DNA from: Clostridiales bacterium | Lineage (GTDB): Bacteria; Bacillota; Clostridia; Christensenellales; CAG-138 | Direction of reading: 5' to 3' | Assembly (NCBI GenBank): GCA_019416935.1 | Contig: DXWI01000004.1 | Location: forward strand, 1 to 64,000 | DNA: 64,000 nucleotides | Shown: positions 61,119 through 64,000 of the stretch, one piece after another | Numbering within the stretch: the stretch's first letter is position 1 | Layout: each line of letters starts with the position of its first letter | Program-made: the position numbers and the translations under genes | The notes under the pieces: generated by a model | What the model was told of the DNA's origin: nothing | What the model saw: only the letters and a program-made list of their open reading frames with translations | Databases searched by the model: none

Positions 61119-62536
61119 CAGTGACTCAAGTCCTCCACATATAGCGTTCGAACGCCATTGTCCTGATTCTCCGTCTGAGGCGCATTCTCCTGCTTTTTGG
61201 CCGCTTCCCGCGCCTCAAAGAACTTCAGGGCAACCTGCGGGAACAGCGCGTAGCTCAGAACGTCCTCCTCCTGCTCAATATGCTCCTCAATGGCCTCTCG
61301 GTAGCTTTCCAGCTCTGGTTTGAGAAGATCCGCCGGACGGCAGGTGATGACCTTGTCATCGCCGATCGCCATTTTGCGCACTTCCTCGTTCACCTCGCCG
61401 GGCAGTCTGCCGTATTCACCGCGAAGCAGTCCCTTGGATTCCTTCGGGAACATCTTGTAACGGCCGGTCAGCACATTGAACACTGCCTGCGTACCAACGA
61501 TCTGGCTGGTAGGCGTCACGAGCGGCGGATAGCCGAAGTCCTTGCGAACGCGCGGAATCTCCGCCAGCACATCGTAATACTTATCCTCTGCATTCGCCTG
61601 CTTGAGCTGCGAGATCAGGTTGCTGAGCATGCCGCCCGGCACCTGATAGAGCAGCGTATTGGTGTCAACGCGCAGGGATTTGTCATTGATCAGCCCATCC
61701 GCTTTCATGCGGTCGGCAACGGGGCGCATGATCTTGGCTGCATCGGCCAGTCGGTTGAGATCCAGACCGGTGTCACGCTCCGTACCGGCCAGAGCCGCCA
61801 CAAGCGGCTCGGTTGCGGGCTGCGACGTGCCGTTGCCAAACGGGGACAGCGCGCAGTCTACGATATCCACGCCGGCCTGTGCGGCGCGCAGGTACGTCAT
61901 ATCGCCCGTGCCAGTGGTGTTATGGGTGTGCAAATGAATCGGAACGTCAACCTCTGCCTTCAGCCGGGAAACCAGAGAGAACGCCGCTTCTGGCAGCAGA
62001 AGGTTCGCCATGTCCTTGATGCAGATCACATCCGCACCCATCTGGACGAGTTCCTTTGCCAGCTTGACGAAGTAATCCTCGTTGTGCACGGGGCTGGTCG
62101 TGTAGCTGAGCGCCGGTTCGCAGATGCCGCCGTACTTCTTGGTGAAGCGAATGGCCGCCTCCAGATTGCGCGTGTCGTTCAACGCGTCGAAAATACGGAT
62201 CACATCGATACCGTTTTCGATAGATTTGCGGCAGAACTGTTCCACCACATCATCCGCGTAGTGCTTGTATCCGAGGATGTTCTGTCCGCGGAAGAGCATT
62301 TGCAGCTTGGTGTTGGGCAGCGCCTTGCGCAGCGTGCGCAGACGCTCCCACGGATCCTCATTCAGGAAGCGCAGGCAGGAATCAAACGTTGCTCCGCCCC
62401 AGACTTCCAGCGACCAATATCCGATGCTGTCCAGAATCTCGCACGCCGGCAACATATCCTTGATGGCCATGCGCGTGGCCGCCAGCGACTGATGCGCATC
62501 GCGGAAAATGGTATCGGTAATGTTCAGTTTCGTCAT
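61118..62536 (-). CDS. oadA: Oxaloacetate decarboxylase carboxyltransferase subunit alpha
   Basis: 472-residue carboxyltransferase with DRE-TIM metallolyase domain: TIFRDAHQSLAATR at the N-terminus, the metal ligands in HLHTHNTTG, biotin-site Lys in CIKDMANLL, then a conserved carboxylase C-domain. No biotinyl domain is fused, and the carrier is a separate gene upstream. It transfers CO2 from oxaloacetate (or a similar acid) to biotin. It could equally be the carboxyltransferase of a pyruvate- or methylmalonyl-type system. Confidence 0.93.
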   Translation of the reverse strand: MTKLNITDTIFRDAHQSLAATRMAIKDMLPACEILDSIGYWSLEVWGGATFDSCLRFLNEDPWERLRTLRKALPNTKLQMLFRGQNILGYKHYADDVVEQFCRKSIENGIDVIRIFDALNDTRNLEAAIRFTKKYGGICEPALSYTTSPVHNEDYFVKLAKELVQMGADVICIKDMANLLLPEAAFSLVSRLKAEVDVPIHLHTHNTTGTGDMTYLRAAQAGVDIVDCALSPFGNGTSQPATEPLVAALAGTERDTGLDLNRLADAAKIMRPVADRMKADGLINDKSLRVDTNTLLYQVPGGMLSNLISQLKQANAEDKYYDVLAEIPRVRKDFGYPPLVTPTSQIVGTQAVFNVLTGRYKMFPKESKGLLRGEYGRLPGEVNEEVRKMAIGDDKVITCRPADLLKPELESYREAIEEHIEQEEDVLSYALFPQVALKFFEAREAAKKQENAPQTENQDNGVRTLYVEDLSH

Positions 62537-62559
62537 ATCAGTGTCTCCTTATGCAACAA

Positions 62560-63720
62560 TTAACCGAACAGGGACAGGAATACGCCTGCGGCGATTGCCG
62601 AGCCGATAACGCCGGCCACGTTCGGGCCCATGGCATGCATGAGCAGGAAGTTGCCGGGATTCTCCTTCTGGCCGACGACCTGCGACACGCGCGCAGCCAT
62701 CGGAACGGCGGAGACGCCGGCGCTGCCGATCAACGGGTTAACCTTCTTCTTGCTGAACACATTCATCAGCTTGGCCAGCAACACGCCGCCCGCCGTGCCG
62801 CCGCCAAACGCGATGACGCCGAGGGCAACGATCAGCAGGGTGTCGACCTTCAGGAACGTCGCGGCCGTAGCGGTTGCGCCAACCGTCGTGCCAAGGAAGA
62901 TCGTGGTAATGTTGCAGAGCTCGTTCTGCGCCGTTTTGCTCAGGCGTTCCGTCACGCCGCACTCACGGAAGAGGTTGCCCAGCATCAGGCAGCCAACGAG
63001 CGGCGTTGCATCCGGTACGAGGAATGCAACAAAGATCGTAACAACGATCGGGAAGACGATCTTCTCGGTCTTGCTGACGGGGCGAAGCTGCTCCATCACG
63101 ATCTGGCGCTCCTTTTTCGTGGTCAGCGCCTTCATGATCGGCGGCTGAATGACCGGAACCAGTGCCATATACGAATATGCCGCAACGGCGATCGGCCCAA
63201 GATATTCCGGCGCCAATTTGGAGGTGACCAGAATCGCGGTCGGGCCATCGGCGCCGCCGATGATGCCGATCGAAGCAGCGGCCTCCGTCGAGAAGCCAAA
63301 GATCAGCGCCAGTGCAAACGCAATGTAAACGCCGAACTGCGCGGCTGCGCCAAGGAGCATGCTCTTCGGGTTGGCGATCAGGGGACCGAAATCCGTCATT
63401 GCGCCGACGCCCATGAAGATCAGGCACGGATAGATGCCGAGCTTGACGCCCAGATACAGGTAGTCGAGCAGGCCGCAATTCTTGGGATCGCCGAGCATCT
63501 CCCAGTTGACATGGCCGCCGGCATAGATGGCCTCATGATACATGTTCGCGCCGGGCAGGTTGGTCAGCAGCATGCCAAACGCGATCGGAACCAGAAGCAA
63601 GGGTTCAAACTTCTTGACGATCGCCAGATACAGCAGGAAGCAGGCAACGGCAATCATCACAAGCTGCAGCGGATTCTCGATGATTCGATAGAATCCGGTT
63701 GTTTGCAGGAAATCCAGCAT
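62560..63720 (-). CDS. oadB: Sodium ion-translocating decarboxylase subunit beta
   Basis: 386-residue integral membrane protein that decarboxylates carboxybiotin and pumps Na+ out. The family start FLQTTGFYRIIENPLQLVMI, the Asp/Asn-rich IGIIGGADGPTAI and LVPVIQPPIMKAL motifs and the ends are present. It is placed between the biotin carrier and oadA. Substrate of the whole complex depends on the alpha subunit. Confidence 0.95.
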   Translation of the reverse strand: MLDFLQTTGFYRIIENPLQLVMIAVACFLLYLAIVKKFEPLLLVPIAFGMLLTNLPGANMYHEAIYAGGHVNWEMLGDPKNCGLLDYLYLGVKLGIYPCLIFMGVGAMTDFGPLIANPKSMLLGAAAQFGVYIAFALALIFGFSTEAAASIGIIGGADGPTAILVTSKLAPEYLGPIAVAAYSYMALVPVIQPPIMKALTTKKERQIVMEQLRPVSKTEKIVFPIVVTIFVAFLVPDATPLVGCLMLGNLFRECGVTERLSKTAQNELCNITTIFLGTTVGATATAATFLKVDTLLIVALGVIAFGGGTAGGVLLAKLMNVFSKKKVNPLIGSAGVSAVPMAARVSQVVGQKENPGNFLLMHAMGPNVAGVIGSAIAAGVFLSLFG

Positions 63721-63734
63721 AGTTTACTCCCTCC

Positions 63735-64000
63735 TTAGCGGATGGAGCACAGCGCTGCATCGGGGTTCACAGTGGCCCCCTGTTGCACGAACACGGCGGA
63801 AACCGTACCGTCGACGGGGCTGAGGATTTCATTTTCCATCTTCATGGCTTCGAGGATCATGACCACCTGGCCCTTTTTCACTGCGTCGCCGGTTTTGACA
63901 TTGACGGAAAGAATATTGCCGGGCATGGGCGCTTTCACCGTCGTTTCGCCGGCTGCGGGCGCTGCTGCGGGCGCTGCCGGAGCGGGGGCCGATGCGGACG
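63735..64000 (-). CDS. Biotin carboxyl carrier protein of the decarboxylase (partial)
   Basis: C-terminal part of a biotinyl carrier; the gene continues upstream past the window edge at 64000. The biotin motif EAMKMEN is in the biotinyl domain (about 70 residues). Upstream lies an Ala/Pro-rich linker (SASAPAPAAPAAAPAAGE) read through to the edge, typical of gcdC/oad carriers. An in-frame GTG at 63938 lies inside this linker-domain frame and is not the start. It precedes oadB by 14 bases. Confidence 0.93.
   Translation of the reverse strand, partial: SASAPAPAAPAAAPAAGETTVKAPMPGNILSVNVKTGDAVKKGQVVMILEAMKMENEILSPVDGTVSAVFVQQGATVNPDAALCSIR

Overview
The window is a gene-dense chromosomal segment of an anaerobic-type Bacillota, most likely class Clostridia. 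The evidence is the Bacillus/Clostridium-type gene order (rimP-nusA-ylxR-ylxQ-infB-rbfA-nrnA-truB-ribF-rpsO-pnp-ylxY-ymxG, then yceD-rpmF-plsX-acpP-rnc-smc-ftsY, ylxM-ffh-rpsP-khpA-rimM-trmD-rplS-rbgA-rnhB-yraN-comM-dprA-topA-trmFO-hslV-hslU), a CD1247-type zinc protein, a DUF1846 protein, an intact sporulation sigma factor SigK, and a sodium-pump type decarboxylase. The finer lineage (for example Christensenellales or Oscillospirales) is a guess. The sequence is moderately GC-rich, and 63 of 64 genes lie on the minus strand. I saw no tRNA, rRNA, CRISPR array, insertion sequence, prophage or pseudogene.

Layout from the high-coordinate end, which is upstream for most genes. 64000-60549: a biotin carrier (cut by the window edge), OadB and OadA of a Na+-pumping decarboxylase, with pgsA translationally coupled behind. 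60533-49689: the rimP/nusA/infB translation-transcription operon down to pnp, a degenerate YlxY and an M16 protease. 47694-44263: dUTPase, an HlyD-like protein, YggS, SepF and a DivIVA-domain protein (division/envelope). 44266-34912: ygiQ, yceD-rpmF, plsX, acpP, rnc, smc, ftsY. 34713-30203: a GNAT acetyltransferase, then the SRP/ribosomal protein/tRNA modification cluster. 30116-17074: rbgA, rnhB, yraN, a 1,318-residue double GT-C glycosyltransferase with GtrA, comM, dprA, topA, trmFO, hslVU. 15627-9247: a SleB-like wall hydrolase, RNase J, YlbF-type protein, MltG, SigK, DUF1846. 9189-2723: peptidase, EF-P, CD1247-type protein, dgt, dnaG, rpoD. 2562-1: a PdaB-like deacetylase, a lone plus-strand cupin and a divergent LacI-type regulator.

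Most of the window is housekeeping. The points worth a second look are mainly regulatory or architectural: a terminator hairpin placed just downstream of the apparent rimP-nusA promoter (attenuation); acpP with its own promoter and terminator inside the plsX-rnc-smc series; a DUF1846 gene whose -10 box is so close to the ATG that its mRNA may be leaderless; a 27-bp minisatellite in infB encoding a Gly-Tyr-Gln-Arg-Pro repeat; a fusion of two different GT-C glycosyltransferases; a YlxY that has lost deacetylase ligands; and a putative intergenic repeat between ftsY and the GNAT gene. I found no convincing undescribed defence or mobile system. Start codons were re-chosen where a Shine-Dalgarno sequence decided them, giving several TTG or GTG starts.
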